From NCBI GenBank assembly GCA_948099385.1, contig CANUEZ040000167.1, forward strand, positions 1,818,001-1,882,000: a DNA stretch of 64,000 nucleotides, written 5' to 3'. The notes beneath the pieces are model-generated. The model saw nothing but the letters and a program-made list of their open reading frames with translations. It ran no database searches and had not been told where the DNA came from. The position numbers and the translations under genes were made by a program. The first letter of the stretch is position 1; each line of letters begins with the position of its first letter. The DNA comes from Fasciola hepatica (Eukaryota > Platyhelminthes > Trematoda > Plagiorchiida > Fasciolidae). Shown here piece by piece: positions 26,401 to 35,786 of this stretch.

Positions 26401-29400
26401 GAAACTTATTCGATGGAATTCCATAGTTTGTCACAGGACGATATGGTCGAACCGTCCGTATCACCTTGTGAGCTCAGATACCGGTGACCACAAAGGTTGC
26501 ATGGTTGTAGACTGCAGCCAGACCATAAAGCAATGCACAGACCTGGATGCCTACCCGCTTCCTAGGAAAGACGACATCACTGACAAAATTTCACGCTATA
26601 CTGTGTATAGCACTCTAGACCTGAGAAGCGCTTATCACCAAATGCCTCTCAAAGCAAGCGATCGGAAATTCACAGTCTTCGAAGCCTAAGATAGTTTACA
26701 TCAATTCTGTCGAATACAATTCGGTGTTACTAATGGAGTCTCCCACAAGGCTATCTGACCCGACCTCGACTGACTACCACCACTGGGAAGCCTGCTCTTA
26801 CCCATAAATATGAAGTTTCAGCAGCGAATTGTAGAGCCGTTTGTCTGCTACTCGTCGTGGATTTTCCACTTCTCTGACAAGACCCACCCGCACGTTCACA
26901 AACGTTGTTTTCCACTGCCTCCTGAAGCTGGCGAGTCGTTCGAAAATATCAGAAAGGAAATCGAATAGTTTGCTGTCATCTCTATGCACGATACTGTTCT
27001 CCCAGTCCTAGATACTGACGCCTCCAGTGTTTTCATTGCTGCAAGCTTACTCCAAATGGATGACAGTGGCCTTCTTCTCACAAACACTTACTGCCAACAG
27101 ACGGCATCATTCAGCCGTTGAAAAGGATGCACATGCTATTGTTAAATCATTTCAGAAATAGTGCCACTATCTTATCGATACCCGTCCTACGATCGCCACT
27201 AATCAGAGGTCTGTTGCGTTTATATTCGAACTTATACACAAAAGCAGAATAAAGAACGAAAAAATCCAATGGTAGCGTATCGAACTGTCTTGTTACAGTT
27301 TTGATGTGGTACGTCGACGAGGAGGAGATAACAACAGCGAACGCGTAATCCAGCATCTGCTGCACAACATCGTCCAGTGCTTTGCATCCTCGAGAATTCC
27401 ACGACTCTTTGTACCATCCCGGAGTTACCAGAATGCTTCATTTTATTCCTTCTCGGAATTTAACTTTTTACTCCGGAAGAAGTACGATCAATGACTTCTC
27501 GCTGCAATGTATGCCCTTAAGTTAAACTTAGATTCAACCAATCTCTATGAACGCTTATCAAAGCCACACATCTGTCTGAGAGGCTAAACGTGGATTTCAA
27601 AAGGGCCTTTGTCATCAGTATCAAACAGAAAAATACTTGTTGACCATTATGGGTGAATATTCTCATTGTCCGTTCGCATTTGCATGCATGTATGCGACTT
27701 CTGCTACTGCAATCGACTGTTTTCGTTACCTCGCCGAAATCTTCTGAATGACGCTTTACATCCACACCGATTGAGGTTGGTCTTTCACACCACATGAACT
27801 GTGACAATTTCTCAACGGTAAAGGAATCTCGGTTAGTAGAACAACTCCATATTACCCTCGAGGTAACGGGCAGGTAGAAAGAATAAACGAAATTACATGG
27901 AAGGTGATTACTTTTGCCTTGAAGTCCAAGAATCTGTCTCTCTTTCAGTGGGAAAGTGTTTTGTTAGACGCCCTCCACTCGACCTGCTCTCTGTTGTGTA
28001 CTTCCACGAATGCCACTCCCTACGAGCGATTGTTCTCTTGTAAACGAAAGTCTACTTCAGGTATATCACTACGTAGCTGACTGACCACACCGGATCCCGT
28101 ACTTCCCCATCGTAATGTGCGACAAACAAAATTCGACCCATTGGTTGATGAAGTACACAGTTGGTGGAGAGCAACCATCAATATTTCAGTTGTTCGTTTC
28201 CTCGACGGGAAGGATGACACAGTCTCACTTCGTAACCTGGCACCTGCGGGTCACAGTCAACCACTACCTTCCCAAAACGAGGATTCCGTTGGTAATGCGC
28301 CGACTCCACTCAATGACAATATGACTGATTCCCACTGCTCTACATTAAATTACGATCACATTACACCAACAGGTACCCCTTTTACATCAAATGCGTCATC
28401 TCTTCACACCCAGCAACAGAGAACACGACCTTATGAACTTCGCAACAGAGAAGTGTTATCTCATTTATATTCTCTGAGTTCAATCAGACTGGGCGGGGTA
28501 GAATGTGTTATTAAACAAAACTTTTGTATTGTCTCTAACTGTAAACCTGTTCATTCTGTTCCCAGCTCTCATGCATCAATTGTTCGTTGGATGAAACCTA
28601 TTGAGTGGTCTTCATTCTGCTTCTTCTTCATACTGCTGATTTGTTTGATTGTAGGACAAGCACAGAATCGCGAGACTGGTGGTTGAAAGAACCTAACCGA
28701 ACTGAACTACCAGTCAAAGCGAACGCAAGAAAACTTGGTACAATCTTGTCAAGGCTCCTAGTGGAGCACTGTATTACAAAGCTCTTTACAGTATACAAAC
28801 AGAGGCCAGTAAGACAGACATCGGTGGCGTACCTCATGACTTACATCGTAGCTTCGGTGATCCACGTACTCCTTTTAACGCTTACAAATTTGAGATAAGA
28901 ACACATAAGAGGACTTCTTGAAATACCAAAACTTACCCGAAGCAAGGATGCATTTGAAACAAGACTTTTGGTCGATTCGGGGCCATAGAACGTATCGTGC
29001 ACCAGTCGGACGACGTTTACGCAGCGTGAGCAGAGACAAGGTGAGCGACATCCCCGTAGCCATGGGGGCCAGGAAGCAATGAGCAGTACTAGGAGCACCT
29101 AATTTGTAAGTGATAAGGCATTCTGATGCACCAAACAATTCAGTAGATTCAGTGGATGAAGCATTTTATACGAGGGAAATTAACGCCTGTGAAGATAACA
29201 AAAAACGGCAATCTGTTGACCCTTTCAATTTGTTGAACAATTTGTAGCCTAATCATGTAAACAGATTGTTTTACTGCCCGATGGATATAAACTTAGCTTG
29301 TGGATGAGCATTTTTCGGACAGTAGTATCATCCCTAGGAGTTTTCGGAAGGTTTCGATCTTTAAATCCGCTACTGTGTGCGACAATCTACATCGGTTGAT

Positions 29401-32400
29401 TGGACAAAATCTGCACATCATTCCGTTCATTCGCGCAATGGAAACGGAAAAATTTGGTGTCGTGGTCAAGTGCCGACGTTAGTGGAGTGCGGCCTTCCGT
29501 AATTTCTTGCTCTCTGTTCTCCCTGAAATTTCGACTCGTTTCTACTTTCAATCTTGCTTCTGTTTTTGAGTTATATAGCTATCTAAGGCTGGTCACCTAG
29601 CAGCGAAGTTAATGCCAAGTAGAATGTAAATGGAACATTACATCAAATTGCAACCAACGACTACGCCAACCACTTAGAGCCTGAAAGAAAGGCTTTCAAC
29701 TGAATGTATGGTTGTCACATGAGATAGCGGCTTTAAGGGTCTAATCAATCAAGCGACTTCGACCGGTGATGGCCTAGTGGTTAAGCGCGCTTGCTTATCG
29801 CCTCGGAGATTCGAATCCACGCCATCACCGTTTGCTTTGGTGGTACCTCACTGTCATCCGACTCGTCACTACACCTAACTAGTGAGACCTTATGTGATTC
29901 CCCAATCTAAGTCTCAGGGTCTGGTTGCCGGTTATCCCCAATAGTGCAGTGGGCCTTTGTGGCTATGAGGTACGCCCCTTCCATTGCACTCATGCGCACG
30001 CATACAATAAAATAACACCAAAATTACGATGAAATTAAAGTCAATTATTCGATGCAACTGCAGCTTCTCAAGGTACGCATCGTAATGAGTGCATTCTATA
30101 AAGTGACAAAAAACAAACAGCAGGATTCATTGGATAATTCTTCTAATGAGAGTCCAAGGAGTTTAGAAAGTCGCATAGGTGTTTCATCATTACGAAATAC
30201 GAACCCACAAAATCAGGACGCGTACCGGATTTGCGAAGCCAATCCAGAAGAAGCTGATTCGTCAACCTGTTGACCACACTGGAACCGGCAGCTTTCGGTT
30301 GAATTGCTGCTATGTCCCCCGATCGTCCGATGCCATGGATCAATCTGGGCAGAATGGAATGGAGCGCTGAAACCATATATTTTGACAAACATATGTAGGT
30401 TATTAAAGGGAGATTATTTCGTGATGACACGATCATTTTTCACTTTTCATGGGCGTTTATTGGTGCTCACATTTAATTTGCTACTAGAGGATTCATTTAA
30501 TATGACAAAGTGGATAAGACCATTAAAAAGCAAGTGAGCAGCGACTTTGATGTACTTTCTACTGAACACATCGTAAGTCACATAGTTTTAGCAGTACTCG
30601 GCATTTAACGGTATTGTGTGAAACGTTGCGAACAGAGATGAAGCTGTGCAGTATTTTTATCCCATGTTTGCTCACGCGTGCAGAGGATGGGGAAAATAGC
30701 GCAGAGCCTCGATGACCCACTGCACTGCTGAGGAAAATCTGCGGCACGACTCTGAGAATTGGAGTGGAGCGCTATTAATTATCACTTAATACTCAGAACG
30801 ACGCCGTAAAAACAATAAAATAAACAGTAACTCGCAATCTAAATGCAAAGACTGACTGACTAACAAGCACATGAACCCCGAAAACTGATGATGTTTCTGG
30901 AATATGCCACTAGCACGTGGGGAAGCGCCTACGATCGAATTTCCAACTCGGTGGCTGAGTCGAAGTCACAGTGGTGAACTTGAATTGCAAGTATCTATAT
31001 ACATCATAGCATCAGGCTGACTAACAGTAGCTTGAATTTTCAAAAGGTGGACGCAGAACTGCTAAGTGTCATGTGTAGCCGGTAGGACTTTCATCAGTAA
31101 ACTGGTTTACGGACCCGTACATTGACGAATTGAAAAAGACCGTTTATGAGGAAAGTCCGAATGGTTGTGCGTCTTGATAGTACCTATCCACCGGGGAGCT
31201 TGAGACCCGGTTTCCGAGGTATGCGCGGCATATGAAAGCATTTGATTCTCGTAAGAGACAATCCGTGGCGCACAGTGAACGCGAGAAAAAAGTAAAACGG
31301 AAAAGCCTACCCGAAGTGCCGCCGACGGATCAGATTTAACAACACGCGACCTTCACGTTCACCCACACCGACACTGTTCTCCCAATTGTTTGAATCCATT
31401 GAGGAAAGTTGGAGGAAGAAGGCTTCAATGTTGGATTCGGAAAACCCCTGTTCGGGCAGACGACCCTGTTGTGAAACCCAGAAGGAAAATCGACGGGAGT
31501 GAATGAAAGGATAAACGAGGTCGGCAAATCTGTCTATACTAACAGTTGTTTCGTTTTCGAAAAAAAAGAATGATGACAATAATTGCTACTCTGAACTGGG
31601 TTAATCCATTAGTTCTATTCAAGGATCATTTAACCAAAAGAGATGGTTTTCAGTCCGGTGCGACTGCTGCAAAACTGTGTACAATACACGCACCCCGAAG
31701 TGAGCCAATTTCAGCAGGGCAGAAGATTAGAAACAGGTTATTTCCTCAGAATTCCGCTACTGTTTGATTTACAGCAAATCAGTCCTGTGAACTCGATCCG
31801 GAAGCATTGGTTGATTTACTTTCTCAACCAAACGATGAACAACAATTCGATGCACATATGCAGTGAAAGTAAGAACATGCTCAAATTTCATGACTGCTCC
31901 TAAGACAGTTTACGGAACGAACTGGATGAAACGGCACAAAAAAACTCCTTCCAAGGTAACTTCGGTGAGTGCTTTAATGGCTAGATGTATGTGTACGATA
32001 CGCAACATAAGGGTGAACCTTCGAAGTTAAGGATAAGACCGGCCTTCAGGTAGTGATGCATCACGAAACCCTCCAAGTCAAATGGATGGCACAGCAGTGC
32101 TATTTAACATCAGACTGCAGCAAGCGGTGAGACATTTCAATCCCTAAAAGTTATACACCCTGACGGCTGATATTGACCAATCGGATACAGCTGCGATGTG
32201 TTTAGAAAACAGTCACAAAAATTCAAACCGTTGTATTACATAATAGTTGTCTCATAGGCGTAGATTCGACATGGAAAAAGTATAACACAAATCCCGTGTT
32301 GCTTTATTTTACCGTAGTACTCTTCCATAAATAAATCGATTATGGCACGTGGTATGTACGCAAACAGGTCGAGGTTGAAGTGCAAAGTTCAGATTTAGCC

Positions 32401-33686
32401 CATATTAAAAGCTCAGAGTAACTGGTTCATTGATTGACCACACGCGTCAATTGCTGTTAAAATGCGTACTATGGACTCAAGTTTTTTCACACAGAGAGGT
32501 AAATCACAAATTTCTATTTAAACATCGTTTAATTGCGCTGGAAACAAAATCGAATAGGTGGTCCGATCGAAAATGCACCTTTAGGTCAGAAGCGTCAGCA
32601 ACAAAACTATCACGATTACGTGATGTGCACGTACTCAGCAGCAATAGACTGAAAAGCGGTTGTGCATAGCGAGGAAAAGAAGGAATTCTCTCTCCGACTA
32701 GTTCGAAACTCGTATTTTACAGACATCGGGTTTGTTTTTAGCTATCTTATGCCACAAGTAGGATACTTGGATGTGGTAGAAAGGTTTACGAGGCACCCGT
32801 CCACAGTTTCTATTGGTCGAGCATATATCAGTGATTGACGAGTCAAACTGTATTCAGGCTTTTTATAGCAACCATAAACGTGGGCAAACGTTTCCGAGGG
32901 GCGTTACATGAAAAAGCGGAAAGTAGCCTGAAGATGAGCAAGATTAGTTAGGTCATGGCATGACAGAGAAGCGTTACTGTTCGAGTCGGCTTTACGGGGT
33001 GGGCTGGACTTCGTAGATGGAGTCTACTTGACGGACTTCAAAACACTATGTGGTACGGTCACGTGACCTAACTAGCGGTGTTATTGTACTTATGTTTATC
33101 CTTTATCCGAATTTTTGTTCTCCCCAGCTTGCCTCGACTGTTCCTATTCGTTATACTTTTTAATGCACAGACAGTCAGTTATCTTTATCAGGTTTATGTC
33201 CGCAAATGCCGGACTTCGACCTTGCAATCTTCTTTTTCCCCGGACTACTACGTTATGAAACACCCTTCTACTCCCCGTCTTCACATCCATCTAGAACCAC
33301 TCCCACTTTGAAAGCAGGATCAACAAACTGGTTTTGAAGTTACCATCCCCCAAAACGTCTCCTACAGTATATTTTCAAACTATGGGGATAACTATCTTTA
33401 CTGTTATCCACTTTGGGCAATTTAAAAAAAAACTAGAAAATCCACATCATGGTCTAACCCAAGTGCTTTCAGTCAACCACGCAATATGTTCTAGTTGAAC
33501 GTGAACAACTTCGTGTATAATAAACTACACCAAACTCATGAGAATTCGTTAACAAGCCGGCAGACCCACTTCTTTTAGGACTCGTTCGAACGTTTTTCGC
33601 ACACATGTTAAGCGTTCACGTGAACGCATGACGTACGCGTCTCCAATATACGCTTTTAGTAAAGATAAGTTATTTTCATCAAGCAT
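3761..33686 (-). CDS. SEPSECS: O-phosphoseryl-tRNA(Sec) selenium transferase (SepSecS), gene span, C-terminus missing
   Basis: PLP-dependent enzyme that converts phosphoseryl-tRNA(Sec) to selenocysteinyl-tRNA(Sec) with selenophosphate, the last step of selenocysteine synthesis in eukaryotes and archaea. Eight exons are visible: 33686-33570, 31465-31311, 30344-30226, 29098-28937, 17079-16821, 13502-13399, 7142-6999 and 4073-3761. Every junction keeps frame, for 1,373 nt (457 codons plus 2 nt). Family motifs in order: DSNNW and GVGEREGRV (exon 2), HGIGRSGD and QPKAAGSS (exon 3), [11 protein letters not shown] and [11 protein letters not shown] (exon 4), [12 protein letters not shown] (exon 5), NNAYGVQS (exon 6), [12 protein letters not shown] with the PLP lysine at about residue 326 (exon 7), [18 protein letters not shown] and QLGAQLF (exon 8). 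About 30 extra residues in exon 5 make it longer than vertebrate homologues. The final exon(s), roughly 100 residues expected, were not found and probably lie left of base 1. No inactivating lesion is seen. The host thus likely makes selenoproteins. Confidence 0.97.
4150..5500. other. SEPSECS intron 7 DNA without assignable gene; short inverted repeat
   Basis: No recognisable reading frame. A block at about 4,393-4,465 (GAAGCACACGACCAGTTTTG and onward) recurs inverted at 5,045-5,115 (rc AAAGCACACCACCAATTTTA). A short CA microsatellite lies at 4,721-4,740. Near 5,218 a fragment resembles the LINE alpha 3' region (GCTCGGTAGGCGGATCTCGTG). Confidence 0.5.
5520..6330 (-). mobile_element. Gypsy-type integrase relic
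   Basis: Read on the minus strand from about 6,330. The core pieces are [15 protein letters not shown], then [20 protein letters not shown], then [20 protein letters not shown], in the order of a Ty3/Gypsy integrase catalytic core (D, D, E region). After a frame change, [14 protein letters not shown] matches the integrase C-terminal side. Several stops and frame shifts; no LTRs found. Decayed fragment inside SEPSECS intron 7. Confidence 0.8.
6999..7142 (-). CDS. SEPSECS: SEPSECS exon 7 (PLP lysine)
   Basis: Acceptor CACACGTCCAG|TTGAAA; donor TATCCCG|GTAAGG. Encodes [20 protein letters not shown]. The lysine of DKN corresponds to the Schiff-base lysine of human SEPSECS (K284) and is intact. 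Confidence 0.95.
7665..7745 (-). repeat. SINE-A fragment
   Basis: Minus-strand sequence containing TTGCCGGTTATCCCTGATGG and CGCAGTTGG matches the body of the SINE at 29,767-30,010 (TTGCCGGTTATCCCCAATAG, TGCAGTGGG). Only the 3' body is present. Confidence 0.6.
7850..7935 (+). repeat. SINE-B 3' fragment
   Basis: AAAACTCAAGTTGGTTTTCC followed by ATTACCTACAT matches the shared 3' block of the SINE-B copies. Confidence 0.5.
8060..8215 (+). repeat. SINE-B copy
   Basis: Internal promoter-like pair: GACAGATTAGCTGACAG near 8,090 and box-B-like GTCCGTTCGACTCCG near 8,130. The copy continues into AAATGTAAGTGGGTTTTCGA. Similar in layout to the copy at 3,040. Confidence 0.55.
8419..8477. repeat. (TA)n microsatellite
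   Basis: About 28 uninterrupted TA units. Confidence 0.97.
8490..8690 (-). mobile_element. LINE alpha 3' untranslated fragment
   Basis: Matches in block order the region next to LINE alpha 3' ends at 9,200-9,300 and 36,170-36,330 (plus strand: TTAACCTC, a GCTAATTCCCAGCGTCGTC-like block, a purine-rich AAAAAGAGCCGA block, ACTACGCC). No coding part. Confidence 0.5.
8704..8975 (+). repeat. SINE-A copy with tRNA-like head
   Basis: The head runs from GGTGTTGCTTCAGTGGGTTA (box A) to GTTTCGAATCC (box B) and closes with CAACACC, pairing with GGTGTTG like an acceptor stem. The body has AAATCTCACGGTCAGGTTGC and ends with GCAGCATTCATGCA, as in the copies at 29,767 and 47,335. Lies in SEPSECS intron 6. 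Confidence 0.7.
9210..13140 (-). mobile_element. LINE alpha, nearly full-length APE-type non-LTR retrotransposon (RTE-like)
   Basis: Minus-strand order is complete. A 5' region lies at 13,140-12,600. An endonuclease follows ([45 protein letters not shown]). Next is a linker, then the reverse transcriptase at 10,941-10,354 with [61 protein letters not shown] and [15 protein letters not shown]. The catalytic box [13 protein letters not shown] lies at about 10,160. A C-terminal region ([23 protein letters not shown]) ends near 9,305. The frame is broken several times, so it is probably inactive. Clade assignment rests on the C-terminal WLGHVLR-type tail and CFDP2-like endonuclease and is tentative. 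Fills most of SEPSECS intron 6, with its 5' end about 260 bp from exon 6. Confidence 0.88.
13399..13502 (-). CDS. SEPSECS: SEPSECS exon 6
   Basis: Acceptor AACTTGTCCAG|GCTGC; donor GAATCCT|GTGGGA, a weak but legal donor. Encodes [20 protein letters not shown] and [12 protein letters not shown]. The 3' boundary is set by the phase needed to join exon 7. Confidence 0.92.
13600..16000. other. SEPSECS intron 5 DNA, no gene seen
   Basis: No frame matches a known family. A (CAAA)n run lies at 14,618-14,639. The frames near 14,746-15,108 and 15,140-15,337 are low-complexity, lack a family signature and are not called genes. Confidence 0.5.
14618..14639. repeat. (CAAA)n microsatellite
   Basis: Five to six CAAA units. 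Confidence 0.9.
16010..16350 (-). mobile_element. LINE alpha 3' fragments, two pieces
   Basis: The plus-strand block TCTACTAGGTCAAGTCCAATGG near 16,065 and its repeat TCTACTTGGTCAAGTCAATG near 16,311 both match the antisense of the LINE alpha C-terminal codons (compare CTACATGGCCAAGTCCACTG at 9,443). Between them lies the purine-rich 3' untranslated type sequence. Probably two partly overlapping insertions. Confidence 0.6.
16821..17079 (-). CDS. SEPSECS: SEPSECS exon 5
   Basis: Acceptor TTTCTACAG|GCCTC; donor GACAG|GTAAGA. Encodes GLIPIPIEP, a lineage-variable stretch, and [19 protein letters not shown]. It starts only about 80 bp from the 3' tail of a LINE beta copy (17,160). Confidence 0.93.
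17160..18900 (-). mobile_element. LINE beta, 5'-truncated copy
   Basis: Minus strand from about 18,900: [60 protein letters not shown] (RT fingers/palm); a gap; then [20 protein letters not shown] and the [20 protein letters not shown] tail. The element ends at 17,161-17,176 in a (CAT/ATG)n tail, the same tail that ends the other beta copies at 46,649, 47,820 and 51,085. The catalytic box region is missing or decayed. Confidence 0.82.
19190..19880 (+). mobile_element. Gypsy-type gag relic (Gypsy D)
   Basis: GC-rich frame beginning [18 protein letters not shown], continuing with [56 protein letters not shown] and, after a shift, [20 protein letters not shown]. The helical capsid-like pattern and the [10 protein letters not shown] segment fit LTR-retrotransposon Gag. 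Two in-frame stops and a frame shift. The long open frames on the opposite strand here are a by-product of GC content. No pol follows. Confidence 0.65.
19900..21200. other. SEPSECS intron 4 DNA, no gene seen
   Basis: Short frames on both strands, none with family motifs; AT-rich tract near 20,455-20,480. Confidence 0.5.
21200..24790 (-). mobile_element. LINE gamma, degraded full-length APE-type non-LTR retrotransposon
   Basis: Minus strand from about 24,790: a 5' untranslated region, then endonuclease pieces [60 protein letters not shown] linker follows ([40 protein letters not shown]). The RT has [57 protein letters not shown] and [20 protein letters not shown]. The C-terminal part [20 protein letters not shown] lies near 21,600. 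Many stops and shifts. The plus-strand frames across this block are shadows. Related in layout to LINE alpha but a distinct family. Confidence 0.82.
24990..28690 (+). mobile_element. Gypsy B LTR retrotransposon, internally deleted
   Basis: Two related segments about 3.5 kb apart, 24,990-25,175 and 28,500-28,665, share GTATTG(C/T)C(C/T)CTAACTGT, CATGC(G/A)TCA(G/A)TTG and CATACTG(T/C)TGATTTGTTTGAT and are read as LTR remnants. Between them are Gag with a CX2CX4HX4C knuckle ([14 protein letters not shown], about 25,868), protease ([12 protein letters not shown], about 26,010), RT N-terminal half ([28 protein letters not shown]), RNase H ([20 protein letters not shown], about 27,000) and integrase ([20 protein letters not shown], about 27,865). 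The RT catalytic-box region is absent. Stops are frequent in pol, while the C-terminal part from 28,117 is open. Confidence 0.85.
25495..25935 (+). pseudogene. Gypsy B gag (C-terminal part with zinc knuckle)
   Basis: An open frame of 146 codons. The first part ([47 protein letters not shown]) follows a common Gypsy Gag pattern, and the end carries the CCHC nucleic-acid-binding knuckle. The ATG used is internal; the true Gag start lies upstream (about 25,320) in a broken frame. Confidence 0.7.
28937..29098 (-). CDS. SEPSECS: SEPSECS exon 4
   Basis: Acceptor ACAAATTAG|GTGCTC; donor TTCGG|GTAAGT. Encodes [14 protein letters not shown] and [11 protein letters not shown]. The next intron, 11.9 kb, is the largest in the window and is filled with retroelements. 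Confidence 0.95.
29767..30010 (+). repeat. SINE-A, complete copy with tRNA-derived head
   Basis: The head GGTGATGGCCTAGTGGTTAA contains box A; GATTCGAATCC near 29,808 is box B; GGTGATG pairs with CATCACC to close an acceptor-like stem. The body includes CTCAGGGTCTGGTTGCCGGT, TATCCCCAATAGTGCAGTGG and ends TTGCACTCATGCG, followed by an A-rich CAATAAAATAA tail. This is the best preserved member and defines the family here. Located in SEPSECS intron 3. Confidence 0.8.
30226..30344 (-). CDS. SEPSECS: SEPSECS exon 3
   Basis: Acceptor CATTCTGCCCAG|ATTG; donor TCCG|GTACGC. Encodes [10 protein letters not shown] and [11 protein letters not shown], the substrate phosphate and PLP loop region of the family. 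Confidence 0.95.
31311..31465 (-). CDS. SEPSECS: SEPSECS exon 2
   Basis: Acceptor TTTCACAACAG|GGTCGT at 31,466/31,465; donor TTCGG|GTAGGC at 31,311. Encodes [18 protein letters not shown] and GVGEREGRV, strongly conserved in SepSecS. Enters in phase 0 and leaves in phase 2. Confidence 0.95.
31600..33560. other. SEPSECS intron 1 DNA, no gene seen
   Basis: No family motif in any frame; no strong repeat recognised. Confidence 0.5.
33570..33686 (-). CDS. SEPSECS: SEPSECS exon 1 (start)
   Basis: The ATG at 33,686 opens 39 codons, including [15 protein letters not shown], which aligns loosely with the N-terminal helical region of SepSecS. Donor A|GTGGGT at 33,570/33,569, phase 0. The frame also has an upstream ATG at 33,746 that would add 20 hydrophobic-rich residues. 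I prefer 33,686 because conserved sequence begins shortly after it. Confidence 0.8.
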
Positions 33687-33749
33687 GTTGGTAATCCAGC
33701 TGAAATCGAATGAGAAATCGTGGAGAATTATCGGAAATAGGAACACAAG

Positions 33750-34690
33750 AACTTTGCAAAACTGAACAAAATCATTATTTTTGGAGGATACCGATTGCGT
33801 GGAAAGTTAGCTAATTAAAATATTGTAAATAATGACCGCGAAGAGCAGATAAATAAATATCTCTCGAGAACCCCATGACAAGTCAGTTTAATTTGGTTGA
33901 GACAATAAACGATATGGCACTCTGGTATAGCGTTTTATGAGTAAATGAGGGTTAGTACTGATAAAAGTAGTAGATCAAAGTAAGAGTGGTGGATACCAGT
34001 AAGTCACTGACAGCTTTCAGGATCAACTGCCAATCCCTGTCGCTTGTCTGAATGTACGTTTTGCGCACGCGGCAAGGGTAAGCGTTACTTCCGACACACT
34101 TCCTCAGCGTGAGCCAGCGTGCGGTTTTTGTAGATAAGGCAATCCACGGTCTCTCTTCCTCGTTGATCTTGATGAACGTTGATTGTACAGGCTAAGTGCA
34201 CCCACCAATAAGCTACGTCCGCCGCTTCACTTCACTGCATTGTTGATGCTTCCTAACAAGGCTGAAACAGCTGCACAGTACTTCCATTGTTCTTACTGCA
34301 TTTGACTTCATCTCATTGTCTACAAACATCACGTAATTGATACACAGATATTTCAATAAGAGAGACTACCACACTGTGAACGATCTGATACGATGATCAG
34401 CATTTCTAAAGGAATCCACTGTGTCACGAACTGCTCAACGATGCAAATCTTACAAAGACCATCAACCAAAGTGAACAAGGAAGTTTGTGCGGATATTTTC
34501 TTAACACACGATTCGTCCGATGTTTCTTAGTTGGCTTCACTATTCGCTCTAACATTTTTCACCGAACAATCACATGAGAAACAACTTCTTCGGATTTCTC
34601 CTCGGCATCAAGCTATTCTAAAGAGAGTTTCGTGTTTATGAATCGAAAAACCTGGAAGATTTTCAAACCATTTAATTCATTGTGAAAGTT
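33750..34690. promoter_or_regulatory. Region upstream of SEPSECS (5' flank); no motif identified
   Basis: This AT-rich stretch lies immediately 5' of the SEPSECS start codon on the minus strand and should hold its promoter and 5' untranslated region. I see no clear TATA or initiator and do not place a transcription start. Confidence 0.3.
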
Positions 34691-34699
34691 ATAATGTTA

Positions 34700-35650
34700 A
34701 CAAAACAGCGTTGTTGTTAGATGTAATTCATCCACGTTTCGGTTACCGTGGGTAACATTTCTCAAGGCAATTTTACAATCAAATAACTCTGTGGGAAGTA
34801 TTCACGTGTCAACGGATACTTGGTTGTGTGTACGTTCATCTGTGTGGTGGGTGAATGATTTGTTTTTTTTTTCACACCATACGCATCGACGGTGACGAGG
34901 TCAACTAGCACTGTGACCTTTGGGATGCTTATTCGTTAGTGAGCTTAGGGCTGTCCGAATCTTGGAAATCTCCGCCCCGTCACTGCCGTCGACACATGAC
35001 GAATTGGTGCTTACTGACAGAGCTCCAGCGTACTTACGCTCAGCGCATTCTCTTAATCCGAGTTGGAGTATTTTGATGTTTTCTTAACCTACGTTGTGCC
35101 CCTCTGCTATGGCGTGGAGAGCGATCATTGAGTCTCGCTCCAGTTTTACTAAGGCTGTTTTGTCTGAAGGTTCGCATATCTCTTTTCCCTTGTGGTCTAT
35201 TATTTGGATCCTCAGCTGCCTACTGGTTTGTCCCATATACTCGGCCGCGCATTCATTACAACTGATTTTGTAGATCGTTGTTTTGGTCTTGCAGGTTGAC
35301 CGAATCTTCAGCCTTTGTGAGGGGCGTTTTGGAGTACTATCCACTCGGAAGAATGTATGAATACTGAAGTCCTCGAGGTTCTTTCTGATTGCCTCGGAAG
35401 TGCCTGATCTATATAGGATTCCAATTGAAGCCACGCTTCATTTTTCTTTCTTGGTCTTGATTAGTGGTCTGCATATGTTCAGCTGCTTCCTTATAAAGTG
35501 TGGCGAATAGTTATTGTCTTGTAGGACGTTGTTTAAGCGCGTCAGATCTGTTTTACGGTCGGTATCACCATTTCAGAGTTTTTAAACTCTGTTAGCTAGT
35601 GAGGAAACAAGTGTTCGTTTCACACATTGTGAACGAGCTGAACTGAAGCG
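34700..35650 (-). mobile_element. Penelope-like element, 5'-truncated, with GIY-YIG endonuclease
   Basis: The minus-strand frame at 35,434-35,084 reads LYRSGTSEAIRKNLEDFSI, RLKIRSTCKTKTTIYKISCN, ECAAEYMGQTSRQLRIQIID, HKG. The I-Y-K...Y-M-G-Q-T-x-R-x-L...R...H-K pattern is the GIY-YIG endonuclease of Penelope-like retroelements. Upstream, LTRLNNVLQDNNYSPHFIRK matches the end of the Penelope RT domain, with a stop between. Downstream come the 3' tail blocks shared with copies A and B, and the hairpin at 34,732-34,770. The RT core is missing. Confidence 0.85.
34732..34770 (-). other. Hammerhead-like hairpin 3
   Basis: On the minus strand CCTTGAGAAAT, then the perfect stem GGTTACC-CAC-GGTAACC (one extra base 5'), then GAAACGTGG. 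Same element as hairpins 1 and 2, here attached to an identified Penelope-like coding part. Confidence 0.45.
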
Positions 35651-35786
35651 CAAATGTGTGGGTTTTCTATAGGCACTGATGTTGAGTTTTCGTGACTGGC
35701 TCACCTCCAGACAACAGGCTAAGAAATTGATGACTATATTGGTGTATTCTGTCTCTGTTTTAAAATTAACAGAACTACATTGTCGG

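Noticed and set aside
27517..27807. Conserved 96-codon frame present in both Gypsy B copies
   Set aside because: Antisense of the integrase; conserved only because the two copies are nearly identical.
29767..29834. Possible functional tRNA gene
   Set aside because: Box A, box B and an acceptor-like stem are present, but the anticodon and T arms do not pair well and the sequence continues into a body shared with four other copies; it is a SINE head.
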